Positions 9,661 to 20,788 of a DNA stretch of 64,000 nt are shown here, in pieces. The translations under genes were made by a program, and so were the position numbers. Under the pieces are notes generated by a model, which saw only the letters and a list, made by a program, of their open reading frames with translations, searched no databases and was not told where the DNA came from. Source of the stretch: Rhizophagus clarus (taxonomy: Eukaryota; Glomeromycota; Glomeromycetes; Glomerales; Glomeraceae). The DNA lies in assembly GCA_015698045.1 (NCBI GenBank), contig BLAL01000043.1, positions 1,178,001-1,242,000 of the forward strand, written 5' to 3'. The number at the start of each line of letters is the position of its first letter. Position 1 is the stretch's first letter.

Positions 9661-12063
9661 AACAAAAAAACTTTTCAAAACGTTTTTTATTGGATGATTT
9701 GATAAAAACAACTCGCATCGTTTTTATATCACTTTAATAATAAAAAACAGTACAACCCGTTTTTTTAAAGATTACATTTGATAAGAAAAAAAGCATTTCG
9801 CTACCTTTTTTTTGTTGAATTTACAAAAAATGATGCGAAAGGAAATAAATGATTTTATATGAAAAATCGGCCTGAATGAAGGAAAAAAATGATTCTACAT
9901 GTTTGAATGAAGGGAAAAAATGACTCTATATAAAAAATTGGTTTGAATGAAGGAAATGAACCTATATAAAAATAGTTTTAAACATTTTGAACTACTGTAT
10001 ATGGAAATAAATGTATCAATCACTTAATTCTGGCCATATTTAATGTCTTAAAATTTTGATCGTCAGTTAAACCAGATAATCTAAATGAAAATCGTAGAAT
10101 CGTAAAGATCCGGATGCAGGTCTATATGACTATATCTGTCTATTTGGCACCTCAGAAATCATATAACTGATTAACAGATGACCGTTCTGATAAAACTCTT
10201 TTTTATTAATTAATCTAGCTTTGATGCACTAGGTAGAGTCATGTATTGCAATGAATTACACCTATCTTATAATTCAGAAAATTAGAATATTAAAACCAAA
10301 AAAATTTGATGTTTAAACTATAATCAAGATTAATTCAATATATCAAATTAGTATAAAAAATTATTAGACCAATTAGATTTATGCATAGAATTTGGCTTGA
10401 TTATAACAAAAAATTTATAATTTTATATAAATTTCATACAAAATTTTTCTAAGTAATTATATTTCAACAGCGAACTATATCAATTTTTTAGTTTTTATGA
10501 TATTCTTTTTTTTATTTTACATTATAACTTTGATTCTAATAAAAAAAAATTTAGGTAAGTAAAATAAGAATTTGAAATTTCACATTTGATAATGTTTTTA
10601 TATATGTTTCTGCTTTTTCAGTCGTGCGTACAATATTGCCTATTCATGTATACAATGGTTTATTCACGTATTATAACTGTTTATAAACATGTTTTTATAT
10701 AATAAAATTAAATTTGGATGATGGACTGCATAATTCTGCGAATTTTGGGATTTTGACATTTGGATTTTATACCAAATCCATCTTAGACATATGTGTGTGT
10801 ACAATAAAAGTACGAGGATTGCATTAATGTCTAAAATTAATATTTTGAAGACAGTTTTAAATAGTTATTGATATATTTTGTTGTTTGTATTAATTTAATT
10901 GACAATTGATCTTACAGAGAGCACTACTTTGAAGCATCACAATATATTATTGTAACTAAAGTCATATAATCTTTTTCTAATATCTATATCTCAATAGACA
11001 AATAATGAACAGACTTTAACTGCATTTGGAATTACCAATCATTAAAAAAAAAATTTAAAATTATTTATTTATTCTAACGTTTTTTAATCTGAATAATTAA
11101 AAAAAATTAATTTAATTAATTTATTTTTATTTTAACATAATTTTTTTATGGTTTAATAAATCAAATAATGGATAAAAATATTGATATACTATTTATTTAT
11201 TTTTTTTTTTTAACAAACAGTTTATTGACCAAATGATTAAAAAAGTTTATTTTTTTTAATAGTATATTGAACTGGATAATTAATAAAAAATTAATTTATT
11301 TTTCTTTAATGATTTATTAAACTGGATAATTAAAAACATTTTATTTACAGTAACTGGTTTATTAATAATTTATTTTTTATTCAATAGTTTTATATTAAAC
11401 TAGATTATTAAAAAAAAAATTAATTAATTTATTTTTTTAATGGTTTATTAAAGTAAAAGATTAAAATTATTTAATAGATAATATATACAGAATTTACATT
11501 AAAAACTCTCCATATGGTTAATTATAAATTATTATAGAAATATATCAATAAATCATTTTCCAAATAATTTATAACAATAATTAAAAAAAATTTTTTTCTT
11601 AAGTTTTTTTAATAATTTTTAAACTAAATAACTAAATATATAAGAATATAAGTTTTATTATAACAAAGTGCAAAAAAAGAATATAATTAACTTTTTGTCT
11701 TTTTTGTCTTTTTTTAAAAAAATCATTAATAAAACATTACAAGTCACTTTTAAAATCAAACTAGTATTGTTGTCTTGAACAATAATTATCAAAAAAATAA
11801 AAAAATAAATAAATAAATAAATTGATTTAATTAATTTAAGTTTAATTGAAGAAATTTGCATGAATTTTTCTTCCTAAACAATAATTAAAATATTTAGCAA
11901 CAACTGTTATAAATAATCTTTTCTGAATAATAATTATAAAAAAAATTTTTAATTATTTAAACTTTTAAAAATAAATTCATGCAGTAAAATAAGCTCACTA
12001 ACTGTACTAAAGAGCCCTAATTGTATGAAATATTCATTAATATTTCCATCTTATCTTTTTTAG
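9661..12063. other. AT-rich intergenic region, no gene seen
   Basis: Very AT-rich. From about 11040 to 11480 there are degenerate repeats of about 60 bp (TGGTTTATTAAACTGGATAATTAA type). A 30-bp block at 11990-12019 recurs at 45295-45325. The only sizeable ORF (11658-11861, minus) is low-complexity Ile/Phe/Lys sequence and is not credible. Confidence 0.6.
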
Positions 12064-12701
12064 ATGAATCTGGACGCATGGGATAAGTAAGTTTCAAAAA
12101 AAATAATTTTTTAACTTTTTTATTTGCCTTAAAAGCATTTTTATCAACACTTTTCTTCAATTACTAGTATATAGGTCCTAGCTTATATTTTTAGCATTTC
12201 AAAATTTTGAAAGTTTTTCTTTTGTACATTCGGACAGACCAGAGATATTGGAAATGATAAAGTAAGTTTTGTCATGAAACTTTTACTTTTTATGCCTTTT
12301 TTAAAAAATAAGAAACTCTTTGTCAATGTTCCCTATTTTCTTTTGTAGGACCCAAGTCCTGACCACTGGAAGATTGAATTTCGTATGTATTATTATAAAA
12401 CTTATTGATAATTTATTTGATAATTTTATTTTTTATTTCAACAACATCTTATTAAACATTTGATTTGTTGAAAGAAATAGTATATTTTGTTAGTTTTTAT
12501 TCAAGAAAATTTACTTGGCTAGTATATTATAACTACATTTGTTATTAGCAATGCAAACATTCTGGGTTTTTTAGACGAGAGGTTAAAGGTCATAAGCTAT
12601 CCCACCAGCTGGCAAAGTGTATGAAATTTCTTTTAATCCACAAAGAAAGCCTTGCTAAAGTCATCTTTAGTGTAGGTCTAGTAATACATTGCCTTAATTG
12701 A
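12064..12701 (+). CDS. Possible four-exon small gene, function unknown
   Basis: Exons proposed at 12064-12086, 12238-12261, 12349-12382 and 12549-12701. The first two introns begin GTAAGT and the third GTATGT; all three end in AG. Reading frame is kept across all three junctions (phases 2, 2 and 0), giving about 78 residues. The last exon is open for 50 codons and is basic (GFFRREVKGHKLSHQLAKC), ending in a hydrophobic stretch. A TTTTTTAG directly before 12064 looks like another acceptor, so upstream exons may exist. The exons are GC-richer than their surroundings. No family is recognised. It may be a gene fragment. Confidence 0.4.
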
Positions 12702-13054
12702 GCGTGGCTACGAAGTTTATGATTCTTATATATCTTATGTTTAATCACAATTTATTTACTATTTAAATTTACAATACATGTATAAAAGTCTTTGTACAAA
12801 TCATTTTATAATAAATTTAAATATCTAACTGTCTATTTATTTGTAATATCAAATTTACGATTATTTGTTGTTATATATTTTATGATTAATTTGTGTTATA
12901 CATTTTTTGAATTAGTCTTCCTATATATATAATAATAATATATTGTATAATGCCTCTACAAACCCAATAACAAGTATCTTATTATGGTTTGTATACAATG
13001 TAATGTGACAATAATTTCACGACACATTTAAAAAATTTTATGTTGTTAGCAAAG
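12702..13054. other. AT-rich spacer, no gene seen
   Basis: Low-complexity spacer between the putative spliced gene and the left terminal repeat of the large element. No ORF, repeat array or RNA gene is recognised. Confidence 0.5.
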
Positions 13055-13344
13055 TATATACCTATATATAGCGCTTATAATATAAAACTTTTTGGAAAAA
13101 TTTCTCAGACCGAAGAGCCCGATCTAAAAGTATCAATTTTACATTTCTAAAGCTTTCAGAACGCCAATTTCACTATTTTCTGGGTACGAAAAATGGTCAG
13201 AATTTGGCACGATGAAAACATCCTGCTCTTTGGACCAAAATATTAGGTATATATAGCATCGGTCCTCATACCAGTTGCCCATATTGTCACCTGCTCGTAC
13301 CAAATACTTATATCCCAAATAGCATACAAATATACCTGAAAAAA
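13055..13344 (+). repeat. Left terminal inverted repeat of the large element (290 bp)
   Basis: Starts TATATACCTATATATAGCGC and ends near ATACCTGAAAAAA. It matches the reverse complement of 26582-26871 with only a few differences. Long near-identical TIRs are typical of Polinton-class elements. Confidence 0.95.
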
Positions 13345-13424
13345 TCGTAATTAAACATAGTCAATATATAGGTATCTAAAAAAAATAAATTAAACAAAGC
13401 TTTTACTAAAGTATCTAACTAACA

Positions 13425-15770
13425 ATGAGTAACCAAAGCCAATCACACAAAGCATCTTGTGGTCAATTCTTCTTAGCCACACCTACTCAAGAATTTAGTA
13501 GGAAAACTCTTAGAAAGTTCTTATATTCAGCTAAGTCTTTTCAAGAGCTTGCATCTGCTAAAGAGTATCTGATAAGCTACTTTGCATGTAGTGATATAGG
13601 TGTATATAAGTGGTTTCCAAAAAATCAAGTTTTCAAGCATTATTCTCAAAAAGTTGCTGAAGATTCTTTTATCCAAAGTGATACTGTACAATTCAAAGAT
13701 AATGAAGGAAAGGTAGTTGATACATTTAATATTCAGGCTTGGTTCTTTAGAAATACCCCATTCTTTATTCCTCAAGTGAACCAATTTCAGCCTAAAATAT
13801 ATTGTGATACAGATGGTGGATACTATATCAATGAATTTGCTGGCTTTCTTCATCCTAATCCACCTCCATTTCATGAATTTAATCAAGAAATTCGTGATCA
13901 GGTAAAGCTAATTATCAATCATATAGAAGAAGTGCTTTGTTCATCAGATAAAAGACAAGCTTACTATATGAAAAATCTGGTCATGCGTATTGCTATTGGT
14001 CAAAAGATGCAAAAAACAATGTTTCTATACTCAGGTCCAGGAACAGGTAAAACAATGCTTACATGGTTTCTTCGTGAATAAGTTCTTGGCCCAAAAATTA
14101 CTATGAAAACTGCAAATGAACGAATTATCACTGGGCAGTTTAATAAAGAGCTAGAAGGTAAGTGCTTATTAATTTTAGAAGAAATGTCTAATTCCAAATC
14201 CACAGACTGGATTACTTTTGCAAATTGTCTTAAAGACTTTATAGATAGCGACACTCTAATGATAGAAGAAAAATATAGGACACCTTATCCTGTTACCAAT
14301 ATTACAAATCTAATAATTAACAGTAATAATAGCAAGACTATTCGGCTAGACAGAAATGACAGAAGATATTTCATTCCAGATATCTCAGAAAAGTACGTTA
14401 ATAATGATATTGGTATGGACCACTATTATGCTCCATTAGATTCGGCTATAAAAGATCCAGAAGTTGGTAAAGCCTTTTATTCCTATGCATTAGAATATGT
14501 AAAGCTTAATCCAGATTTTGATGAACGTAAAATCCCTATGATAAAAATCAAACTAATGATGATAAATAGAGATAATAATAAAGTTCATGAATTCATTAAA
14601 GAAAAATATATAATCCAGAATAGAGATCTAAATGAATCCTCATCTGTATTATATCACAATTTTAAAACTTGGTTTGCTACATATGTCAGTTCTAATAAAA
14701 AGCCTCCCACTGTACAGGAATTTACTTGTGCATTAGGAGAGCTTGGAATAAAAGCTAAACAAAAAAAAGTTGGAGACCGAAAAGCTAATAAAAAACTCCA
14801 ATGGTATTCAGCTCCATATGCTGATCTTTATACCACATTCATGAAAAAGAATATGATAGATGAAGCTGAAAATATTGAAGTACCTGAAGGTTATAAAGAA
14901 TCTGAAGTTCTTATAGAGATTCCACCCGAAAGACTTCCCAATTCTGTTTGTGAGCAGGAGGAAGTAATGGATTCTCAGTCAGAACAAGAGGAGACAGAAG
15001 ACCAACCCATTGCTTTAGAATCTGTTGAAAACCTAATAGATAACTTCATAATAGAACTAAATACTCTTATACCACCTTCGGCTAAGTCAGAGTAAGAACC
15101 AGAGGTAAAGCAAGAACCAGAGCAAGAACCAGAGATAAAGCCAGAACCATACGGAATACCTGGTTCTTCTATACCAGCTGAACCGTCTATATCACAAGAA
15201 GTATCAAAGCCAGTTCAAAAAGTTGATCCAGATCCCATGCCTAAAATGAATACCGCCAAATATTGGGAATGGATAGATAAATATAAATATGACTACATAA
15301 AGCCCTGGTACAAGAATTCTCGTGATGAAATGATAAATGAGCTATATTCTACAGCCAAAGAATGCTGGACTAAATATATAGACGAAGATGACCCCTATAA
15401 CTGGGATATCCTCTTAGCCGAATTGGAAGAATTTGATAAGATTATAAGAAGAGATAACCTATATCTCGTCAAATTTGGTGATGCCATAGATAAGCTAAAA
15501 GAATGGCTCAAATACAATGATAATGTAGATAGGCAAATAAAATGCTTAGAACTTGCCAACTATCTAAAAAGATACAATGAGAATAAGGAAACTGTATTTG
15601 TAGAACCTCCTTCTGGCTATAAAGTTGCAAAATTACAACCACAGATAATAGAATGTCATAGCTAAATAAATGAACGTGAATGTATGGAGGCCAATGGTGA
15701 AGAATATGAATCAGATTATAATGATGGCTTATCTGATGATGGCTTATTTGGTGAAATTGATCAATTATAA
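13425..15770 (+). pseudogene. SF3 (D5-like) helicase, three in-frame stops
   Basis: One reading frame from the ATG at 13425 to the TAA at 15768, about 781 codons, interrupted by TAA at 14079, 15093 and 15663 with no frameshift. Walker A is GPGTGKTMLTWFL (just before the first stop), Walker B is LLILEEM, and the motif C/sensor region NLIINSNNS leads to RNDRRYFIPD. This is the viral superfamily 3 helicase order, an ATP-driven replicative helicase. The region before it (about 200 residues) could hold a primase remnant but no motif is certain. After the helicase comes a Glu/Pro/Gln repeat (EPEVKQEPEQEPEIKPEP) and a helical tail. All three stops fit lost Gln codons; the second sits in the EQEP repeat where Gln is expected. 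Confidence 0.82.
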
Positions 15771-15832
15771 GGGCTAGTTATTTTATTTTTTCAAATATAA
15801 ATGATTAAATAAATACTATATATTTCAAAGAA

Positions 15833-17650
15833 ATGTTTTCAAGACTAGTTCATCATTTACCAAATAGACCAGATATCATAGAAATTAAGTTTAGTGGCCG
15901 ACAGTTCTCTAGAGAAAGAATTGCAAATCTTGATCAAAAACTTAAAGCCCGATATCCAGGCAAACAGTTTTAAATCTTACTTCCTTATGAAAATTGGAAG
16001 CCAGGTTGCTGGACTACTAATGAAGAAGACGCAAATCTTTTCTCCTTACTTGACCACTACGATGAGAGCCAAATGCCTGATAATATAGGTGATCCAGAGT
16101 GGTTTGATAACTTTATCATTTATATAAGAGATTTACCAGTGGTATCAGGTGGATGTGGCGATATAAATGATTGCCTTTATCAGTGCTTAAAAATGGCTTA
16201 TGGCTCTTATTCGAATATGCCTCAAACTATTAAAAAACCTGAGTACATTAAAGATTATCTAAATTTGGCACAAGATGACCCTATTCTAATTGCCTGTATT
16301 GAAAAAATAGAATGATTAGCTCGAAGTATTGCTATCAATATAGTAGGTAATTATACTTATATTTCTAAGAGTCCAGCACAAAGAAGAATAATCCTCACTC
16401 TCACTAATGGACACTATTCTCTCGTACTCAATCCAGATAGAAAACATCCCAGCTTTGAATGTAAAAGGCCAAAAAAGTTTATAACTTATCAGAAGAATGA
16501 AGTAAATGATATAGTTCAGAAAGGCAATTAGATCTATTACCGTCCAGCAATTTCAAAAACTTAAGTTTAGCAAAAACTACTCCTTCGTTCCAGCTAAACG
16601 TCAAAAATTATTGGAAAAGGCATATATCAGAATTAATGCTGAACGAGATGCCTTTTTACAGGAGACGAAAAAGCTAGGCCTTCCAATTGATATATCATTA
16701 CTTGATTGGAACATAAAGAAAACGGCTCTTTGGCTATTCAAAAAATTAAGTGTAGGTATTCCTGCTAATGAACCTCTTGATGCGCTTGAAGCACAATGGA
16801 TAAGTAAAGCAATGATGGGAGGGATTATCTGGACACAAAATAACTGGAAAGGATATGGAAGAAGTTACGATAAAACAAGTCTTTATCCTAGTATTCAGCA
16901 ATCAGCTGTAAATTTTCCTATTGGTAAAGGTAAGTTTCAAATATTAAAAAACTTTACTAACCATCAAGGATATAGCCATTTTGGAATATTTCGTGCAAGT
17001 ATTGAAAAGAGGATTACCCCACTATTTCGATATAATTATCATAATGTATATACTCATATTAATCTTACACGTGCCAAAGCTCTTGGTCTCCAAGTTACAT
17101 TAATTCAGGATGGAGTCTCTAATGCCCTTATTTATGAAAAAGAAACCCGAATTCGAGGTAGTGTAATCTTTGGAGAGTATGTAGATTTTCTCTTAAAAAT
17201 TAAGAATCAAGGTGGTAACGCTAGCCAAGTAGCTAAAAGAATTCTTAATACACTATGGGGTGCACTTTGCCAACATACAAGACTCTTACAACATTGAGTA
17301 AATCTTTTGACTTTCCAGATGGTGAGGTATTAGACTCGATTGTACCAATAGGAGAAGAGCAGTGGAGATTCCAATTTACGAATCCAGGTAATCCCTTTAA
17401 AGGTGAATACCCAAAAATTGCCCCATTTCTTCTAGCACATGGTCGAAAGTTTATTTCTGAAATGGTACAACCCTATATAGATAAAGTCAGACGCATTCAT
17501 ACTGATGGGTTAATTCTAGAAGAAGATGTTAACGACTCTCCTCTTTATACCTGCTCTAAAGTTGCCTTTAAGACTCTAAAAGCTCTAAAATTTGAAAAAG
17601 AAGGAGAGTGTCATGTAAAAAATGCTAATCAAGTGGTATGGACTGTATAA
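15833..17650 (+). pseudogene. Protein-primed type B DNA polymerase with OTU-like N-terminus
   Basis: Opens at ATG 15833 and reads with in-frame TAA (15971) and TGA (16313). It shifts frame at about 16520-16560 and again near 17270, ending at 17650. The polymerase part shows YDKTSLYPSI (motif A), VAKRILNTLWGALCQ (the Kx3NxxYG-like motif B) and RIHTDGL (motif C, DTD-like). At about 600 residues it is shorter than usual Polinton polymerases (about 1000 or more), and no exonuclease motifs are evident. The N-terminal 230 residues contain GGCGDINDCLYQCLKMAYG and, about 100 residues on, LTNGHYSLVLN. These resemble the Asp/Cys and His sites of OTU-type cysteine proteases. The polymerase call is firm and the OTU call is tentative. 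Confidence 0.82.
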
Positions 17651-17686
17651 TTAAATATTTTTTTCCTTAGATGTAGTAATAAAAAA

Positions 17687-18108
17687 ATGGAATACAACTC
17701 ATTCCCATTCACAAACAAACATCCTAGTTTTATCAAGCACAAAACGTATTTGGCTGATATTATAGAAGCTTTAAAGAATGTTATATTGGCAAGTTTACAA
17801 AATGGATACAGTAAAGAAAGTTATCTTATAAAAATCACGTAAACTATATTAAGAACATAGAATCTGCTAACAATCCAGAAGGTTATATTCATTATACAGC
17901 TAAGAAATTATTGCCAAATAAAGAATCGCATGTTGAGAAGGTTGCCATGATACGAGCAAAGTATTCACATAATCTAGATCTTGCTTTTAAAATTATAAAG
18001 GTTTATGATTTATATAATCATATCCTTAAGGAAGCATTACCTAGACGTAAACTTAATGAAAATGAAGCTAAAGATATATTAGCTGAACTTCTTAGCAATA
18101 GGCCATAA
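17687..18108 (+). pseudogene. Small protein of unknown function, one frameshift
   Basis: ATG at 17687 follows the polymerase by 36 nt. After about 45 codons the frame moves by one base near 17830 and continues to the TAA at 18106, giving about 140 residues in total. The product is predicted helical and Lys-rich, and the second half includes RRKLNENEAKDILAELL. No family is recognised. The tight spacing and the codon style match the neighbouring element genes, so it belongs to the Polinton-like unit. Confidence 0.55.
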
Positions 18109-18119
18109 ATTTATTATTA

Positions 18120-18240
18120 AAAATTTGCATAAAGACTAATGACAAAGTAACTTTGTCACTAGACATTTTTCATTTTTTTGTACAAAGACTGATGACGAAG
18201 TAACTTTATCACTAGGTATTATTTATTTTTAGAAAAAATC
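18120..18240 (+). repeat. Two tandem hairpin repeats between element genes
   Basis: Two copies (about 55 bp apart) of AAAGACTRATGAC-AAGTAACTT-RTCACTAG. Each contains the palindrome GACAAAGT/ACTTTGTC or its mutated form, with T-rich sequence after it. This could be a 3'-end or RNA-processing signal between genes. The second copy has diverged. Confidence 0.55.
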
Positions 18241-18281
18241 ATAATTGAACATAGCCTATACTAATGTATCAATAAAAAAAG

Positions 18282-18869
18282 ATGAGTGCTAATAGATATA
18301 CTATTAATCTATTGACTGGTAGAACAATTCGTGTTGGCGGTTCAACATTCAATCAGCTAGTTATAGAAGCATATGATTATCTTGATAGTGGATTGGTTCG
18401 AAGAGCAACTGCACCTCCACTTACAGAAGCAAGGTAAAGTTATCTCAATATAGAAACTGGACGTATGGTTCAATATGGGACTAGAACGTATTTTAATTTA
18501 ATTCAAAGAGCTTATGAAATAATAGAAGATTACTATCTTGTTCCTCCAAGATTTGTAGAAATTGTGCAATCCTATCCTTCTCTATTATATTTACATGGTA
18601 CTCAAAGAAGACTTGAATATATTGATGTTGCACTTAGAAGAGTTAACTTTTATGCTGAATAGAATCGGCTTAATCTAGAATATAGGCAAAGGGTTGAAGA
18701 AACACGCCAATTTGTTGAAAGAAGACAAAGAGAAACACAACAAGAGGCACAATTAAGAAGGCTTGCCGAACTTAACATTGCCTTATGTAAAGAGTGCCAA
18801 ATGCCTGTAAATCTTAATACGTTACCTGAAAATGGTCTTTGTGAAGACTGCAGTAAAGAAGAAATATAA
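18282..18869 (+). pseudogene. Protein with 2-cysteine-adaptor-like repeats, two in-frame stops
   Basis: Single frame from ATG 18282 to the TAA at 18867 (196 codons), interrupted by TAA at 18435 and TAG at 18660. The N-terminus reads INLLTGRTIRVGGSTFNQLV, and a second related unit, NIETGRMVQYGTRTYFNLI, follows about 50 residues later. Both resemble the short N-x-TGR-x-I-x2-GG-x-T-F/Y motif seen in many large DNA-virus proteins (2-cysteine adaptor type), though the flanking cysteines are not obvious. A basic coiled coil follows, and then a zinc ribbon-like end (CKECQMP...CEDC). Function is unknown; DNA-virus-like adaptor or packaging roles are speculation. Confidence 0.6.
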
Positions 18870-18922
18870 AAAAACAGGTAATTAAATTAATTTATTTTTA
18901 TATAGAAAATTTCGAATAAAAG

Positions 18923-19477
18923 ATGGTTGAGCAAATTAGAAAATACTGCCCAGTTTGTGGACTTGCATTGGCCAAACCAAGAAGAGGCTTATCTACTATC
19001 GAATTTTGACGTACAGTGCATGGATATGCTGACATAGATAGCTTACATAAAAGTATATATAAGCTAATCAAAATATTTAGATGTGTTTCACAAGATGATG
19101 AACTTACTTTTGCCTTTACTCGAGACTATGAGTATCAGCTAGAATATGAAGATTTTGAGTCGATTAAAATTTGGCTACTTAAACAGATTAATGAGCTGGA
19201 TAGAGATGTAGGGGAAAAAGCTTTATATCGATTATTATTTGATTTATATGCAGAAGAAGGGATAAATGAACCCTTTGCTGTATTTTATGATATATATTGC
19301 GACAGAGTAAATAATTTATTAAGCAAAAATTTTGTTTCCCGTGCATTGAGGGCCCTTGGCCTAGTAACGAAAATGTTAAGAATAGTAGTAGATAGCAGGG
19401 AAAAAAGAATTATATATATAAATGCGACTAGAGAAGAGTTGCTTGAGCTTTTTAGAAAGAATGGAATAGACTATTGA
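18923..19477 (+). pseudogene. Zinc-ribbon protein, one in-frame TGA
   Basis: ATG at 18923, frame open to 19477 (about 184 residues) except for a TGA at 19007-19009. The start shows YCPVCGLALAKPRRGLS, one CxxC knuckle, and after the stop a mainly helical, acidic region (FAFTRDYEYQLEYEDFES...). The last 60 residues look like a small helix-turn-helix fold. No certain family. CGA (Arg) to TGA would restore the frame. It converges on the ATPase gene on the opposite strand, overlapping its end by about 26 nt. Confidence 0.55.
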
Positions 19478-20748
19478 TTCCTACCTGCAAGATAGGCTTT
19501 TTCATTAAGCCATCATTGAATAGTTTTAGAAGTACTTCGATGCCTTCTATTATTTTTTTATCACTTAGAGGACGCTTATTCAAAAGTTCTCTATATCGAT
19601 CAAAAGGTGATACTGATACTAGGAAGTTATCTCTAGTAACATATACATTTTTAACTTGAGATAGGAATTTCTTATACTCATCTCCAAGAGTACGATCATT
19701 TATTCCATAAGCTTCTCTAAAAACATATTTAGCCCAAATATCTGAATTTTTTGCCTTCGATAAGGCATCTTGTTTCAAGTAAAGTTTACGTTCCTTAGGA
19801 GAAGGAAAGTTCTGGGCAAATTCCTCTAACAAATTATTCTTTTTAGCTTCAGCTATTGCCTTCTGTCCATAAGAAGTAAATCGACTAAAATCATTCTTAG
19901 ATGATTCTAAAATCGTTCTAGAATCATTCTTGGATGATCTTAGATCGATCTTAGATGAATCTGTGATCGTTCTAGAATCATTCTTGGATGATCTTAAATC
20001 AATCTTAGATGAACACGTGATCATTCTAGAATCATTATTGGATGATTCCATAATAGTTCTAAGGCTAGTATCCCATCAAATTCTAATTGATAGGAGATCA
20101 GTTTTAGGACGTCTCAAGTCAAATACTATGAATTCTCTACTTAAAGTTAGTTCGTCAATTATTGGAAGAAGAGAATCTGATTCATTAGTATATTGTCTAA
20201 TGATACGCTTTGTATCACTTAAACTGCCATGTCCACCATGTAGAGAAATAAATATAATTTACATTTTCTCGAATTGCTTTTGGGATAGCAAAGAATCTTT
20301 GGGCTACATAAATAGCTGAAATATTTCTGTGTCGTCCATGAGTAAAATAGCCAGTTATTTTTTCTTGAATATTTTTAGGGGCATCCATTAAATCCTCAAA
20401 TATAACTACGGTAGCAATTTTGGGATCAAAGTCTTCTACATCTGGCATTTGGTGATATAAGATTGCTTCGAATGCTACACTCTCATCATCATCAAAGAAA
20501 TCCTTTACTATTTGCCATTTAGGTTTGTCTAAATATCTACCAATAAGGACTATTTCATCACAAAGAATATATTGAGTCCCATCCTCTTTGGCTTTTGCAT
20601 CTCCCATTAGTAAATTAATAAGCATAGTAGTCTTTCCAGAATCTGAGCTACCAGCTACAGCAAGACGAAAGGGTCATATTAGAGCATATTCATTTCCTTG
20701 CCTAGTATCACTACTATATTCATCCAAATTATACACATATAAGTCCAT
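19452..20748 (-). pseudogene. FtsK/HerA-type genome-packaging ATPase, two TGA codons and one frameshift
   Basis: Starts at ATG 20748. TGA at 20674-20676 precedes RLAVAGSSDSGKTTMLINLL (Walker A). Walker B is ATVVIFEDLMD, followed by a GRHRNISAIYVAQRFF sensor-like segment. This order matches A32-like packaging ATPases of Polintons, adenovirus-like and giant DNA viruses, which pump DNA into capsids. At about 20228 the frame changes by one base. After another TGA (20076-20078) it continues as a 199-codon open frame to 19452. That C-terminal part contains two copies of an 18-residue Ser/Asp/Lys/Arg unit (SSKIDLRSSKNDSRTI), unusual for the family, and then a helical domain. Both TGA codons fit CGA (Arg). 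Confidence 0.8.
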
Positions 20749-20788
20749 TTTAAGCAATTAGTAGTATATAGTATATAGTATATTCAAA
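20749..20788. promoter_or_regulatory. Short divergent promoter region
   Basis: Forty bases between the start codons of the ATPase gene (minus) and the coiled-coil gene (plus). It consists mostly of GTATATA repeats that could give TATA-like boxes in both directions. Inferred only from position and composition. Confidence 0.35.
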
